Assembly: GCA_903837305.1 (NCBI GenBank)
Contig: CAILUB010000362.1
Span: 1-32,025 of the forward strand
DNA length: 32,025 nucleotides
From: an uncultured Cytophagaceae bacterium
GTDB taxonomy: Bacteria > Bacteroidota > Bacteroidia > Cytophagales > Spirosomataceae
Direction of reading: 5' to 3'
A program made the translations under genes and the position numbers. The first letter of the stretch is position 1; each line of letters opens with the position of its first letter. Shown one piece after another: positions 23,929 through 32,025 of this stretch. The notes beneath the pieces were generated by a model. The model saw only the letters and a list, made by a program, of their open reading frames with translations, ran no database searches and was not told the origin of the DNA.

Positions 23929-24841
23929 AGTCTTAATCGTCGACGAGGTTCATCCTTCGATGACAGAAGGACTAACGAATTTGGGATTCGAGGTGGAAAC
24001 GCGTACAGATTTAACTCTAACAGAGTTTGTGTCGATTTTGCCGACTTATGAGGGATTAGTTGTTCGAAGTAAATTCAAAATCACGGCAGAAATGCTGTCA
24101 GATACTACTTTGACTTTCATCGCTCGTGCTGGTGCAGGACTAGACTTATTGGATGTAGACGCCTGTCTATCTCGAGGAATCGCGGTTTTCTCCGCCAATG
24201 AAGGAAATTCAGACGCGGTGGCGGAACACGTCATTGGCCAACTGTTATCCCTTGCCCATAAACTCCATACTTCGGACACGGAGGTTCGTCATGGTTTATG
24301 GGAAAGAGAAGGAAATCGGGGTTTTGAACTCAAAGGAAAGACGATCGGCATTATCGGATATGGAAATATGGGCAAAGCGGTCGCTTCGCGCCTTTCTAGC
24401 TTCGGAATGACCATTTTAGCGTATGATAAATACGCCCCGTCGGCTGATTATCCAGCCACAATGGAGCAGCTATTTGAACAGTGTGACATCCTAAGTTTAC
24501 ACATTCCTTTGACTACTGAGACGCGGGGACTTATCTCCATTGAGTTTTTAGACTCGTTCAAAAAGCCCATTATTCTAATCAATAGTTCTAGAGGACCCAT
24601 TGCACCGCTGCAACCCTTATTACACGGATTACGCTCCGGCCAGATTAAGGGATTAGCGCTAGATGTGCTACCAAACGAAAAGTTATCCTCTTGGTCTCCG
24701 GTGGATAAAGAACTTTTCGCTGAAATCGCCGCTTATCCAGCGACCATTTTCAGCCCACACGTAGCGGGTTGGACGACGGAAAGTTATTATAAAATCAACG
24801 AGGTATTACTCGAAAAAATAAAGTTGCACTTTTCTCTATGA
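23921..24841 (+). CDS. D-isomer-specific 2-hydroxyacid dehydrogenase (SerA/PdxB-like)
   Basis: 306 residues of the NAD-dependent 2-hydroxyacid dehydrogenase family. Visible are the substrate segment EGLVVRSKFKI, FIARAGAGLDLLDVDAC, NEGNSDAVAEHVIGQLL, and the NAD loop GIIGYGNMGKAVASRL near 145. The catalytic Arg is in LINSSRGPI near 225, the Glu region in ALDVLPNEKLSSW, and the His in FSPHVAGWT near 285. It lacks the ACT domain of long phosphoglycerate dehydrogenases. Being coupled to pdxA it could act as the erythronate-4-phosphate dehydrogenase of B6 synthesis, the PdxB step. A serine-pathway role is equally possible from sequence. It overlaps pdxA by eight bases and mutS2 by four. Confidence 0.88.
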   Translation: MRKVLIVDEVHPSMTEGLTNLGFEVETRTDLTLTEFVSILPTYEGLVVRSKFKITAEMLSDTTLTFIARAGAGLDLLDVDACLSRGIAVFSANEGNSDAVAEHVIGQLLSLAHKLHTSDTEVRHGLWEREGNRGFELKGKTIGIIGYGNMGKAVASRLSSFGMTILAYDKYAPSADYPATMEQLFEQCDILSLHIPLTTETRGLISIEFLDSFKKPIILINSSRGPIAPLQPLLHGLRSGQIKGLALDVLPNEKLSSWSPVDKELFAEIAAYPATIFSPHVAGWTTESYYKINEVLLEKIKLHFSL

Positions 24842-27279
24842 ATTACCCCGTAAATCTTGCCGAAAAACTGGGTTTCAACCAGGTAAAAGAGGAAATTAAG
24901 CAACTTTGCTTAAGTCAGATGGGGCTGGAATATGCCGATAAAATGCGTTTTTCAGACCGATTCCCTTTGGTCAAACAATGGGTAGAACAGGTCGATGAGA
25001 TGAATCGTATTTTGGGCGAGCACGGTGGCGAATTTCCGCAAACAGATTATTACGACTTACGTTCTTATCTAAGTCCGCTGCAGCTGGAAGGTCATTATTT
25101 GTCAGCAGACGAGTGGAGAGATTGGCAGCGTGCATTGACGGTTTTGTATGAAACCATTCGGTTCTTTGCATCTATCGATTCTGCCGAATACCCAGAAATA
25201 CACAAAATTACACAGCATTTTCTCACCAAAGGTGCGGAAAGCGAGGGGGATTTCAGACAGATCATTCCGATTATTCAGGATTTGGATCGCGTATTTGATG
25301 TAAATGGTCAAATCAAGGAAACGGCCTCCCCTGCTTTAGGCGATTTACGACGCCAGCGGATTGCAGAAGAGCAAGGACTTCGTAAGAAACTCGACTCCTA
25401 TTTAAGCCAGGCCTATAAAGAGGGCTGGGTCAGCAAGGATTTCTCCTTAACCTTGCGAAATGGCCGGATGGTGATTCCTTTAGCGGCAGAGCACAAGCGA
25501 AAGATCAAAGGTTTTGTTCAAGATGAATCAGATACCGGGAAAACCGTCTTTTTAGAGCCCGCGGATGCCTTAGCGATGAACAATGAGATCAAGTCTTTGG
25601 AATCAGCTGAGCGTCGCGAGATTATCCAGATTTTATCGAAGCTGTCGGACCGAATTCGTCCTTTAACTCCCTTTTTAGCTCATGCCTTTTCGTGGTTAGG
25701 TCTGATTGACTTTATTCGGGCCAAAGCCATTTGGGGAAGCGCTCACAAAGCCATCAAGCCTACGTTTATTCAAGATAAACCGATCGTTAATTGGACTGAT
25801 GCGCGTCATCCCTTATTGGAAAAATCGCTCGAAAAAATTGGTAAGAAGATTAAACCACTGACCATTCGTTTAGAAGATGACCGCCGCATTATGGTCGTTT
25901 CAGGTCCCAATGCGGGAGGTAAATCCGTAACATTGAGCACAGTAGGTTTATTGCAATTCTTATTCCAATCCGGCTGTTTAGTGCCATTAGCCGAAGGCAG
26001 CACGATGGGATTCTTCTCCCAACTCTTCCTAGATATGGGGGATGAACAAAATCTAGAAAACGAATTAAGTACCTATTCGTCCCATTTAAGTAACATGCGG
26101 CATTTCTTGCAGCATGTAAATGAGAAAACGCTGATTTTAGTCGATGAATTCGGAACTGGAACAGAGCCCTCTTTAGGAGGAGCGATTGCGGAATCCATCT
26201 TAGAGAAACTAGCCGATAAAGGATGTTACGGCGCGATTAATACACACTTTGGTAACTTAAAAAGTCTAGCTGATCGCCAAAAAGGGCTATTCAACGCCGC
26301 CATGCGTTACGATACCGAACACTTGGAACCTCAATTCATCTTGGATATGGGAAAACCGGGTAGTTCATTTGCCTTTGAAATCGCTCAGAAGATTGGATTG
26401 CCTAAGGCCATCATCGAAAATGCACGCAAGAAACTAGGCAAAAAACAGGTGGATTTTGACAAGTTATTGCTGGAAACGGAGACGGAGAAGCAGATTTGGG
26501 AGAGCAAAAATGCTAGTTTAGCACTCGCTAATGAGCAGGCACTTTCCATCAAGGAAAACTATGAGCGGCTCAAAAATCACGTACAAGAGGAGCAGAAAGC
26601 CATGTTAAATGCGGCGAAGGCTGAGGCAAAAAAGATTATTCAGGAGGCAAATCAACGGATTGAGCAAACAATTCGCCAGATAAAGGAGAAGGAAGCTGAC
26701 AAGGAGAAAACGAAGGAATTGCGCGCGGATTTAGAACAATTCGTTCAGAAAGAATTAAAAACCGTTGCTCCATTAAAGGTCGTTTCTGAAACTCCAGGAA
26801 TCGTTTACGCGAACTCCCCTATCGCTGTGGGCGATTGGGTGGTGATTAAAGGGAGTGGCGACGAACCTACTTTGGGACAAATACTCGAACTAAAAGGCAA
26901 AGACGCGGTCATTTCTTTGGGAGCCATTCGCAGTACGATCAAACTAAATCGACTTCAAAAAATCATCGCGCCCAAACAACCCAAGAAAAGCACAGCCCCC
27001 CTTCGTGGCATCGACATCAATGATCGAATGGCGCAATTTCAACTTAAACTAGATATTAGGGGGAAGCGAGCAGAAGAAGTCTATGTTATTTTAGACCAAT
27101 ACATCAATGATTGCCTCTTATTAGGTGTTCCGGAAGTTCAAATTCTGCACGGAAAAGGAGATGGAATTTTACGTACGCTCATCCGGGAACAATTACGCCG
27201 TTATCGGGAAATCAAAAACAGTACGGACGAACATGCAGACCGTGGCGGTGCGGGAATCACCATCGTCACCTTCAAATGA
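24838..27279 (+). CDS. mutS2: MutS2 family ATPase/endonuclease
   Basis: 813 residues. The helical clamp region fills the N-terminal half. The MutS ATPase core has Walker A GPNAGGKSVTLS near 360, then DMGDEQNLENELSTYSSHL and Walker B LILVDEFGTGTEPSLGGA. A long charged coiled coil (about 520-640) follows. The C-terminal Smr nuclease domain has LDIRGKRAEEVY near 740 and LHGKGDGILRTLIRE near 770. The mismatch-recognition domain of MutS is absent, as in all MutS2. In other bacteria MutS2 limits homologous recombination or rescues collided ribosomes. It starts within the last codons of the preceding dehydrogenase gene, and its TGA overlaps the ATG of the following lipoprotein gene. Confidence 0.95.
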   Translation: MNYPVNLAEKLGFNQVKEEIKQLCLSQMGLEYADKMRFSDRFPLVKQWVEQVDEMNRILGEHGGEFPQTDYYDLRSYLSPLQLEGHYLSADEWRDWQRALTVLYETIRFFASIDSAEYPEIHKITQHFLTKGAESEGDFRQIIPIIQDLDRVFDVNGQIKETASPALGDLRRQRIAEEQGLRKKLDSYLSQAYKEGWVSKDFSLTLRNGRMVIPLAAEHKRKIKGFVQDESDTGKTVFLEPADALAMNNEIKSLESAERREIIQILSKLSDRIRPLTPFLAHAFSWLGLIDFIRAKAIWGSAHKAIKPTFIQDKPIVNWTDARHPLLEKSLEKIGKKIKPLTIRLEDDRRIMVVSGPNAGGKSVTLSTVGLLQFLFQSGCLVPLAEGSTMGFFSQLFLDMGDEQNLENELSTYSSHLSNMRHFLQHVNEKTLILVDEFGTGTEPSLGGAIAESILEKLADKGCYGAINTHFGNLKSLADRQKGLFNAAMRYDTEHLEPQFILDMGKPGSSFAFEIAQKIGLPKAIIENARKKLGKKQVDFDKLLLETETEKQIWESKNASLALANEQALSIKENYERLKNHVQEEQKAMLNAAKAEAKKIIQEANQRIEQTIRQIKEKEADKEKTKELRADLEQFVQKELKTVAPLKVVSETPGIVYANSPIAVGDWVVIKGSGDEPTLGQILELKGKDAVISLGAIRSTIKLNRLQKIIAPKQPKKSTAPLRGIDINDRMAQFQLKLDIRGKRAEEVYVILDQYINDCLLLGVPEVQILHGKGDGILRTLIREQLRRYREIKNSTDEHADRGGAGITIVTFK

Positions 27280-27764
27280 TACGTATTCTAGCTATTCTTT
27301 TTGCCCTATTTCTACTAAGTAGTTGTATGTTTAAATACGCAACTGGACTTAGTCAAATTCAACAAGAAAAATACGAACAAGCCACCTATAATCTCTCAGT
27401 GGCTCTTTCAAAAGCCCCCAATAACCCAGCAATCTACTTCGCAAGGGCTTTTTCCCGCGGATCGATGGAGCAATATTCTGGAGCCATTTCTGACTTAACA
27501 AAAGCTATTCGCCTAGATTCAACGAATGCGGATTATTATTTCTACCGCGGCTTTTACAAATCCAAATTAGGCAACGATAAAGGAGCGATCCGCGACTATT
27601 CACAATCCATCATTCGGTATCCCTATTACGCGGAAAGCTATTATAATCGTGGGTTAAATTTGATGCATTTGGGTTTATTGGACGATGCGTGCCTTGATTT
27701 CAAGACGGCGATTGAGCTGGGAGATACTTTGTCCTTGAAGTACCAAGCTTCTCTTTGTAGATAA
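27276..27764 (+). CDS. Small TPR lipoprotein
   Basis: 162 residues from the ATG at 27276, which overlaps the mutS2 stop (ATGA). Longer readings into mutS2 are out of frame with it and have no signal sequence. MIRILAILFALFLLSSC is a lipoprotein signal with the cysteine at 17. The body holds about four tetratricopeptide repeats (KYEQATYNLSVALSKAPNNP, AISDLTKAIRLDSTNADYYFYRG, YYNRGLNLMHLGLLDDACLDF). It probably sits on a membrane as a small scaffold; its partner is unknown. The gene closes the pdxA–mutS2 set and is followed by a low-complexity spacer. Confidence 0.85.
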   Translation: MIRILAILFALFLLSSCMFKYATGLSQIQQEKYEQATYNLSVALSKAPNNPAIYFARAFSRGSMEQYSGAISDLTKAIRLDSTNADYYFYRGFYKSKLGNDKGAIRDYSQSIIRYPYYAESYYNRGLNLMHLGLLDDACLDFKTAIELGDTLSLKYQASLCR

Positions 27765-27822
27765 GAGAGAAGAGAGTAGAGAGGTGATAATGGTGAATGG
27801 TAATTGGTGAATGGTGGGTTCA
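27763..27822. repeat. Low-complexity intergenic repeat
   Basis: Directly after the lipoprotein stop the plus strand is a purine-rich GAGA/TAGA tract, then three copies of a (T)GGTGAATGG-like unit (near 27785-27818) with small variations. It resembles short intergenic simple repeats seen in many Bacteroidota genomes and shares the GAGAG/TAGAG tone of the repeat at 31669-31782. No coding sense was found. Confidence 0.5.
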
Positions 27823-27889
27823 TTTGCTTTGAAAGCCAGTGAAAATTCGTGTTATTTGTAGCTTATTTTTTAATTTATAACGATTCAAT

Positions 27890-28318
27890 ATGTCTATTGC
27901 AAAAACCGGCGACAAGGTTGCCGTACACTACACAGGTAAACACACCGACGGTTCTATTTTTGACTCTTCTGTAGGAAGAACACCCCTTGAATTTCAATTA
28001 GGTTCAGGCATGGTCATCAAAGGTTTTGATGATGGCGTAACTGGAATGACTATTGGTGAGAAAAAAACGGTGGTTATACCAGCTGCCGAGGCCTATGGAG
28101 AGCATTCTCCAGAAAATACAGTGACCTTAGAACGTGCTCAAATTCCTCCTCACATTGAATTAGAATTAGGTGCTTCTTTGTCAATGCACCAAGATGGTGG
28201 TCATGTGGTAGAGGTAGTTATCACTGACTTAACAGATTCTCATGTAACTTTAGATGCAAATCACCCATTGGCTGGTCGTGATTTAACATTTGAATTAGAA
28301 TTAGTATCGATTTCATAA
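27890..28318 (+). CDS. FKBP-type peptidyl-prolyl isomerase, SlyD-like
   Basis: 142 residues of the SlyD/FkpB type. The FKBP core opens GDKVAVHYTGKHTDGSIFDSS, with FQLGSGMVIKGFDDGVTGMTIGEKKTVVIPAAEAYGEHSP. An inserted flap (residues ~75-125, TLERAQIPPHIELELGASLSMHQDGGH) acts as a chaperone in relatives. The C-terminal strand has HPLAGRDLTFELELVSI. The histidine/cysteine-rich metal-binding tail of E. coli SlyD is absent. It has no signal peptide, so it is cytoplasmic. It speeds proline isomerisation and holds folding proteins. Three bases separate it from the next gene, but a functional link to YfhO is not evident. Confidence 0.92.
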   Translation: MSIAKTGDKVAVHYTGKHTDGSIFDSSVGRTPLEFQLGSGMVIKGFDDGVTGMTIGEKKTVVIPAAEAYGEHSPENTVTLERAQIPPHIELELGASLSMHQDGGHVVEVVITDLTDSHVTLDANHPLAGRDLTFELELVSIS

Positions 28319-28321
28319 ACT

Positions 28322-30760
28322 ATGAAAATTAATTTGCGCTCCTTTGCCCCCCACGGGATTGTCCTTATGGGTTTCCTATTGATCGCTTTTATCTATTGTG
28401 GGCCCGTTCTACAAGGAAAAGTATTGATTCAACACGATATTCAGCAAGCCCAGGCGGCGGCACAGGAGAGCATACAATACAAAGAGAAAACGGGTGAAGA
28501 TGCGTGGTGGTCGAACTCGATGTTTGGGGGAATGCCTACTTACCAAATTTCAGGATCTTATCCCTATTCTATTTCTGCCAAAATAGGTTCTTTCATTACC
28601 AATCTCCTTCCAAGTCCAGTGAACTTACTTGTCTTGCAGATGTTAGGCATGTATATTTTGCTTTGGGCGATGGGATCCTCTCCTATCTTAGGATTTGCTG
28701 GAGCCGTTTTTTACGCCTTTGCGACGTATAACATGGTTATTATCCCAGCTGGACACACCTCAAAAGTTTTGGCCTTGGCTTATGCTCCGATCGTTCTAGC
28801 TGGTGTGAAACTAGGATGGGGTAATAGAAAATGGCTAGGCGCTGCCCTATTCACGCTCGGAATGGCACTCGAATTATATGCCAACCACGTCCAAATTACG
28901 TATTACCTTTTCTTCATCATTGGATTTTACTTGGTTTACACCTTTTCTAAGGCAATTAGTCAGAAGACCCTTGCCGACTGGTTCAAACGCGGATTGTTGC
29001 TAGGATTGGGTTTAGTTTTAGCTTTAGGAACTCACTCGATGCGTCTTTGGAATAACTACGAATATGCTAAAGAAACAACGCGTGGTGCCTCCGAACTAAG
29101 CGCCAACAAATCGCGTGGAGATGGTTTAGACCAAACTTACGCTTTTGATTGGTCCTATGGTATCGCTGAAACTGGGACATTACTAATCCCCAATTTCATG
29201 GGAGGAGCTTCTGCGGGAGATTTAGGAGGAACCGCTTCTAACACCTACCAGACGATGACTAATGCAGGCATTCCAGAGGAGCAAGCTTTGGGATTCGTAG
29301 AAAAAGGTCCGGCCTATTGGGGTGAACAAAGTTATACCGCAGGTCCTGCCTATGCGGGTGCACTTGTGATCTTCTTGTTTTTGTTTGGTGCCTTCTATAT
29401 TAAATCTGAAGAAAAGTGGTGGATCATTGGATTTACAGCCCTTTTCATCACCTTCGCCTGGGGTAAATATTTCTTCTTTAACGGATTTCTCTTCCAATAT
29501 TTCCCCTTGTTCAACAAATTCAGGGCAATCACCATGGTGCTTTCCTTTGTACAGCTAGGTTTCGTTAGTTTGGGTATATTAGGGCTAATTCGATTCATTC
29601 AACTTAAATCCACTTGGTCCGATATCAAAAAACCGCTTTTATATGCCGCAGGTTTAAGCGGAGGACTTGCCTTGTTTTTCGGAATGGCTCCTGACTTATT
29701 TCTTGACTTTAAAGGTCCTAACTTTGGTGGGGCTCTGATTCAAGATACGGCACTAAACAACCAAATCTGGCGAAGCATTCAACTAGATCGAATCGATTTA
29801 TTTCAATCTGACGCCTTCCGTAGCTTCTTTATTGTACTCATTGGAACTGGCATCTTATGGGTGGCAAGTACAGGAAAAGTAAAAAAATCCATTTGGCTAC
29901 TTGCGTTAGTTCTCTTAGGTATATTCGACTTAACTCCAGTGGCAAAACGCTATTTTGGCAAAGAATTTTTTGTTTCTAAAGCGACTCTTGATGAGCAAAT
30001 TTTACCTACGCCAGCCGATCAAAAAATCTTACAAGATTCTACGCATTACCGTGTGGTGAATGTGGCAACCAGCTTTATGAACGATGCGACTACATCCTAT
30101 TACCACCAATCAGTGGGAGGATATCACGCAGCTAAACTACGTCGTTACCAAGAATTAATTGAGAAGCAATTCACCGCAAATCCAGGACAAATGAATATCC
30201 TGAATATGCTCAATACAAAATACATCCTAAGCCCTGATTCGACCGGCCAATTAACACCACAAACCAATCCCGGAGCTTTAGGCAATGCGTGGTTTGTTTC
30301 AGCTGTTAATCTTGTTCCATCAGCAGATAGTGCCTTGAATGGAATTGGGAAGATAGATCCGCGTTCTGTGGCTTTAGTGGAACAAAAAGATGCCGCATAC
30401 CTACCTGCTAAAGAGTTTAAGACGGAAGGTAGTATTCAATTAACGGAGTATAAGCCGAATCATCTAACCTACAGTTCTAATTCGAAGGTTCCAAGCTTTG
30501 CGGTTTTCTCTGAAATTTACTACCGTGGAAACAAAGATTGGAAGGCCTATATCGATGGAAAAGAAACAAATCACGTACAAGCAGATTATATTTTACGTGG
30601 CTTAGCGATTCCCGCTGGGAAACATACCATTGAATTTAAATTTGCTCCCATTTCCGTTATTACTGGAAATAAAATTGACTTAGGGGCTTCCATCGCGATG
30701 CTTTTATTTATTGCATTTGCTTTTTACCAAGCGGCTAAGGCCAAAAAAGAAACGATATGA
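28322..30760 (+). CDS. YfhO family integral membrane protein
   Basis: 812 residues. Twelve or more hydrophobic segments fill the first ~540 residues (IVLMGFLLIAFIYCGPVLQ at the start, VLQMLGMYILLWAMG, AGAVFYAFATYNMVIIPAGHTSKVLALAYAPIVLAGV). A large extracytoplasmic domain follows (FSEIYYRGNKDWKAYIDGKE), and a last membrane segment (IDLGASIAMLLFIAFAFYQA) is at the C-terminus. The HTSKVLALAYAP and YYRGNKDWKAYIDG sentences are characteristic of YfhO proteins. These are GT-C-fold-like enzymes thought to transfer sugars from lipid-linked donors onto envelope polymers. The acceptor here is unknown. It overlaps the yicC gene by four bases. Confidence 0.88.
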   Translation: MKINLRSFAPHGIVLMGFLLIAFIYCGPVLQGKVLIQHDIQQAQAAAQESIQYKEKTGEDAWWSNSMFGGMPTYQISGSYPYSISAKIGSFITNLLPSPVNLLVLQMLGMYILLWAMGSSPILGFAGAVFYAFATYNMVIIPAGHTSKVLALAYAPIVLAGVKLGWGNRKWLGAALFTLGMALELYANHVQITYYLFFIIGFYLVYTFSKAISQKTLADWFKRGLLLGLGLVLALGTHSMRLWNNYEYAKETTRGASELSANKSRGDGLDQTYAFDWSYGIAETGTLLIPNFMGGASAGDLGGTASNTYQTMTNAGIPEEQALGFVEKGPAYWGEQSYTAGPAYAGALVIFLFLFGAFYIKSEEKWWIIGFTALFITFAWGKYFFFNGFLFQYFPLFNKFRAITMVLSFVQLGFVSLGILGLIRFIQLKSTWSDIKKPLLYAAGLSGGLALFFGMAPDLFLDFKGPNFGGALIQDTALNNQIWRSIQLDRIDLFQSDAFRSFFIVLIGTGILWVASTGKVKKSIWLLALVLLGIFDLTPVAKRYFGKEFFVSKATLDEQILPTPADQKILQDSTHYRVVNVATSFMNDATTSYYHQSVGGYHAAKLRRYQELIEKQFTANPGQMNILNMLNTKYILSPDSTGQLTPQTNPGALGNAWFVSAVNLVPSADSALNGIGKIDPRSVALVEQKDAAYLPAKEFKTEGSIQLTEYKPNHLTYSSNSKVPSFAVFSEIYYRGNKDWKAYIDGKETNHVQADYILRGLAIPAGKHTIEFKFAPISVITGNKIDLGASIAMLLFIAFAFYQAAKAKKETI

Positions 30761-31647
30761 TCTACTCCATGACGGGTTTTGGAAAATCCCAAAAAGAACT
30801 ACAAGACCTTCAAATCCGTGTCGAAGTCAAAAGCTTAAATTCTAAATTTACCGATATCTTCTGTCGTGTCCCTAAATCACTATCAGCTAAAGAAATTGAT
30901 ATCCGCAATTACCTCACCCAACAATTAGAGCGAGGTAAAATGGAGTTGAATTTACATCTGCAAAAAAACACGGAAAACGTAGAACAAAGTATCTTACCCC
31001 AAGGCCAAATTTCCACCTACTTCACTGAATTAAAACGAGTTGCCTCTGAACTAGGCATTTCGAATATTGACGAGAATGCCTTGTACCTGCAAGCCATGTC
31101 GATGCCTAGTTTAAATGCATCGGATCATTCGCAAGACAACGAAGACGAAATTGAAGCACTTTGGAAAGTGGTATTCGAGGCCGTTCAGGAAGCAGTCAAA
31201 GAGTGCAAGGAGTTCCGTGCTCGGGAAGGCAAGGTAGTGGAGGATAAATTCCGTGAATACATCGCTGCCATCAAATCTGGATTAGCCCAAGTTTTAGAGC
31301 AAGACAAAATTCGTATGCCAGGTATCCGCGAACGGATGCGCAATGCGCTTTTGGAACTTGGTTTGAAAGAGGATTTTGACAAAAACCGCTTTGAACAAGA
31401 AGTCGTTTACTACATCGAAAAATTTGACATTTCAGAAGAAAAAGTACGTTTAGCGACCCACCTAGATTACTTCATTGAAATTCTAGAAGAAGGAAACGGA
31501 AAGAAACTCAACTTTATGGCCCAAGAAATTGGCCGTGAAATCAACACCATTGGCTCAAAAGCAAACGATTCTACTATTCAGCGTTTAGTTGTAAATATGA
31601 AGGATGAGCTGGAGAAAATTAAGGAGCAGACTGCAAACGTTTTATAA
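30757..31647 (+). CDS. YicC/YloC family endoribonuclease
   Basis: 296 residues. MIYSMTGFGKSQKELQDLQIRVEVKSLNSKFTDIFCRVPKSL at the N-terminus and VYYIEKFDISEEKVRLATHLDYFIEILEEG with KKLNFMAQEIGREINTIGSKANDSTIQRLVVNMKDELEKIKEQ at the C-terminus are the two conserved blocks of this family. E. coli YicC is an endoribonuclease that helps degrade small RNAs such as RyhB. The whole sequence is normal in length and free of breaks. The start overlaps the yfhO stop (ATGA). The stop codon at 31645-31647 sits inside a small GC-poor hairpin. Confidence 0.93.
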   Translation: MIYSMTGFGKSQKELQDLQIRVEVKSLNSKFTDIFCRVPKSLSAKEIDIRNYLTQQLERGKMELNLHLQKNTENVEQSILPQGQISTYFTELKRVASELGISNIDENALYLQAMSMPSLNASDHSQDNEDEIEALWKVVFEAVQEAVKECKEFRAREGKVVEDKFREYIAAIKSGLAQVLEQDKIRMPGIRERMRNALLELGLKEDFDKNRFEQEVVYYIEKFDISEEKVRLATHLDYFIEILEEGNGKKLNFMAQEIGREINTIGSKANDSTIQRLVVNMKDELEKIKEQTANVL

Positions 31648-31662
31648 TTGCGGGGCAATTTT
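31646..31662 (+). terminator. Weak possible terminator after yicC
   Basis: AATTGC (31646-31651) and GCAATT (31655-31660) form a six-pair stem around GGG, followed by only four T. It begins in the yicC stop codon. It is weak but has the right place; the larger inverted repeat just downstream may do the job instead. Confidence 0.35.
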
Positions 31663-31668
31663 AAAACG

Positions 31669-31782
31669 TAGAGTATAGATTATAGAGTATAGATAAGAGA
31701 TAAATTTAAATGTTAGCCATAATCTATTCTATATAATCTTTACACTACTATCTCTACTCTATACTCTCTTATCTCTACTCTA
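31669..31782. repeat. Imperfect inverted repeat between yicC and the EamA-like gene
   Basis: Two 34-base arms, 31669-31702 and 31749-31782, are complementary at 29 of 34 positions with a 46-base spacer. Both arms are made of TAGAG(T)ATAGA-type units, so the element is also a low-complexity repeat. The spacer (AATTTAAATG... to ...CACTAC) also holds similar TCTAT/TATAG stretches. The right arm contains the stop codon of the neighbouring minus-strand gene. The palindrome can fold in RNA of either strand and could end both genes. Confidence 0.7.
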
Positions 31783-32025
31783 AAGAATAATCAATGCAAT
31801 TCCAGCGCACCCCAACCCTATCCCTAACCACTGCTTGTTCGTCAACTTTTCTTTGAAGAAAATCAAAGCAGTTATGGCACTTAACAGAATCACTCCTAGG
31901 TTATAAATGGTCAATACCACCGCACCGTTTTGTTGGTAGGCATCTAAGGCTTTTAGCAAGAAATAGAAAGAGAAGAAATTAGGAAGACCTAAAGGAATTC
32001 CTGCTAAAACGGATCTTAATGACCA
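31780..32025 (-). CDS. C-terminal part of an EamA/DMT-type transporter (cut by window edge)
   Basis: The minus-strand frame entering at 32025 encodes 81 residues up to TAG (31782-31780), with no internal stop. It has four hydrophobic stretches. AGIPLGLPNFFSFYFLLKAL, NGAVVLTIYNLGVILLSAITALIFFKEKLTNKQWLGIGLG and CAGIALIIL match the last helices of drug/metabolite transporter (EamA-like) proteins, including the FKEKLTNKQWLGIGL signature before the final helix. The start and the first two thirds lie beyond the window, so the substrate class cannot be given. Its stop is in the right arm of the inverted repeat, suggesting the repeat supplied the last codons or the stop. Confidence 0.85.
   Translation of the reverse strand, partial: WSLRSVLAGIPLGLPNFFSFYFLLKALDAYQQNGAVVLTIYNLGVILLSAITALIFFKEKLTNKQWLGIGLGCAGIALIIL

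Noticed and set aside
27111..27275. Upstream extension of the small TPR lipoprotein into mutS2
   Set aside because: The extension reads the conserved Smr domain of mutS2 in a wrong frame and would bury the lipoprotein signal; the ATG at 27276 gives a normal signal sequence.

Overview
The window comes from a Bacteroidota chromosome, most likely order Cytophagales. I infer this from a SusC/SusD pair, a PorX-type response regulator with a PglZ domain, YfhO, DUF3078 and TMEM220-family proteins, low G+C, lipoproteins with short lipoboxes, and promoters of the Bacteroidota type (TTTG, about 19 nt, TAnnTTTG). A genus such as Aquirufa or a relative is possible but is only a guess. Most of the window is ordinary core genome. 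No tRNA, 16S/23S rRNA, CRISPR array, prophage or intact insertion sequence was seen.

Layout. 1-660 is genetic debris: a decayed IS3-type transposase on the minus strand, cut by the window edge, abutting the last ~55 codons of a TIGR02757 (DUF2400) gene. 664-6655 is a minus-strand operon, susC > susD-like > small lipoprotein, with a recognisable promoter and a strong terminator. 6970-8829 (plus) holds an aldose 1-epimerase and a DUF3078 outer-membrane protein. 8830-9998 (minus) holds an IscA-like protein lacking its C-terminal cysteines, overlapping a Ppx/GppA phosphatase. 10062-11627 (plus) is porX. 13080-11630 (minus) runs from an SRP RNA gene with a good promoter through fructose-6-phosphate aldolase to an FtsE-type ATPase. 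13157-15138 (plus) is a tight set of TPR lipoprotein, TMEM220 protein and sugar-phosphate isomerase. 15922-15191 (minus) is a LolA-like periplasmic protein.

22744-15988 (minus) is a compact four-gene set headed by pyruvate carboxylase. That enzyme carries an extra C-terminal gamma-glutamylcyclotransferase-like domain, the most unusual object in the window. It is followed by a glycerophosphodiesterase-like protein, a sugar-phosphate isomerase with an export signal, and an MFS efflux pump. 22930-27764 (plus) is an overlapping set: pdxA, a 2-hydroxyacid dehydrogenase, mutS2 and a TPR lipoprotein. 27890-31647 (plus) is an FKBP/SlyD-like isomerase, YfhO and the YicC ribonuclease. A low-complexity inverted repeat separates these from an EamA-type transporter cut by the right edge.

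Functionally the window mixes nutrient import (SusCD), central carbon metabolism (pyruvate carboxylase, fructose-6-phosphate aldolase, epimerase), cofactor synthesis (PdxA), secretion control (PorX), protein targeting (SRP RNA) and RNA/DNA maintenance (YicC, MutS2). No new defence or mobile system is visible. The points most worth pursuing are the carboxylase-cyclotransferase fusion, the cysteine-poor IscA homologue, the SRP RNA variant and the IS/TIGR02757 junction.
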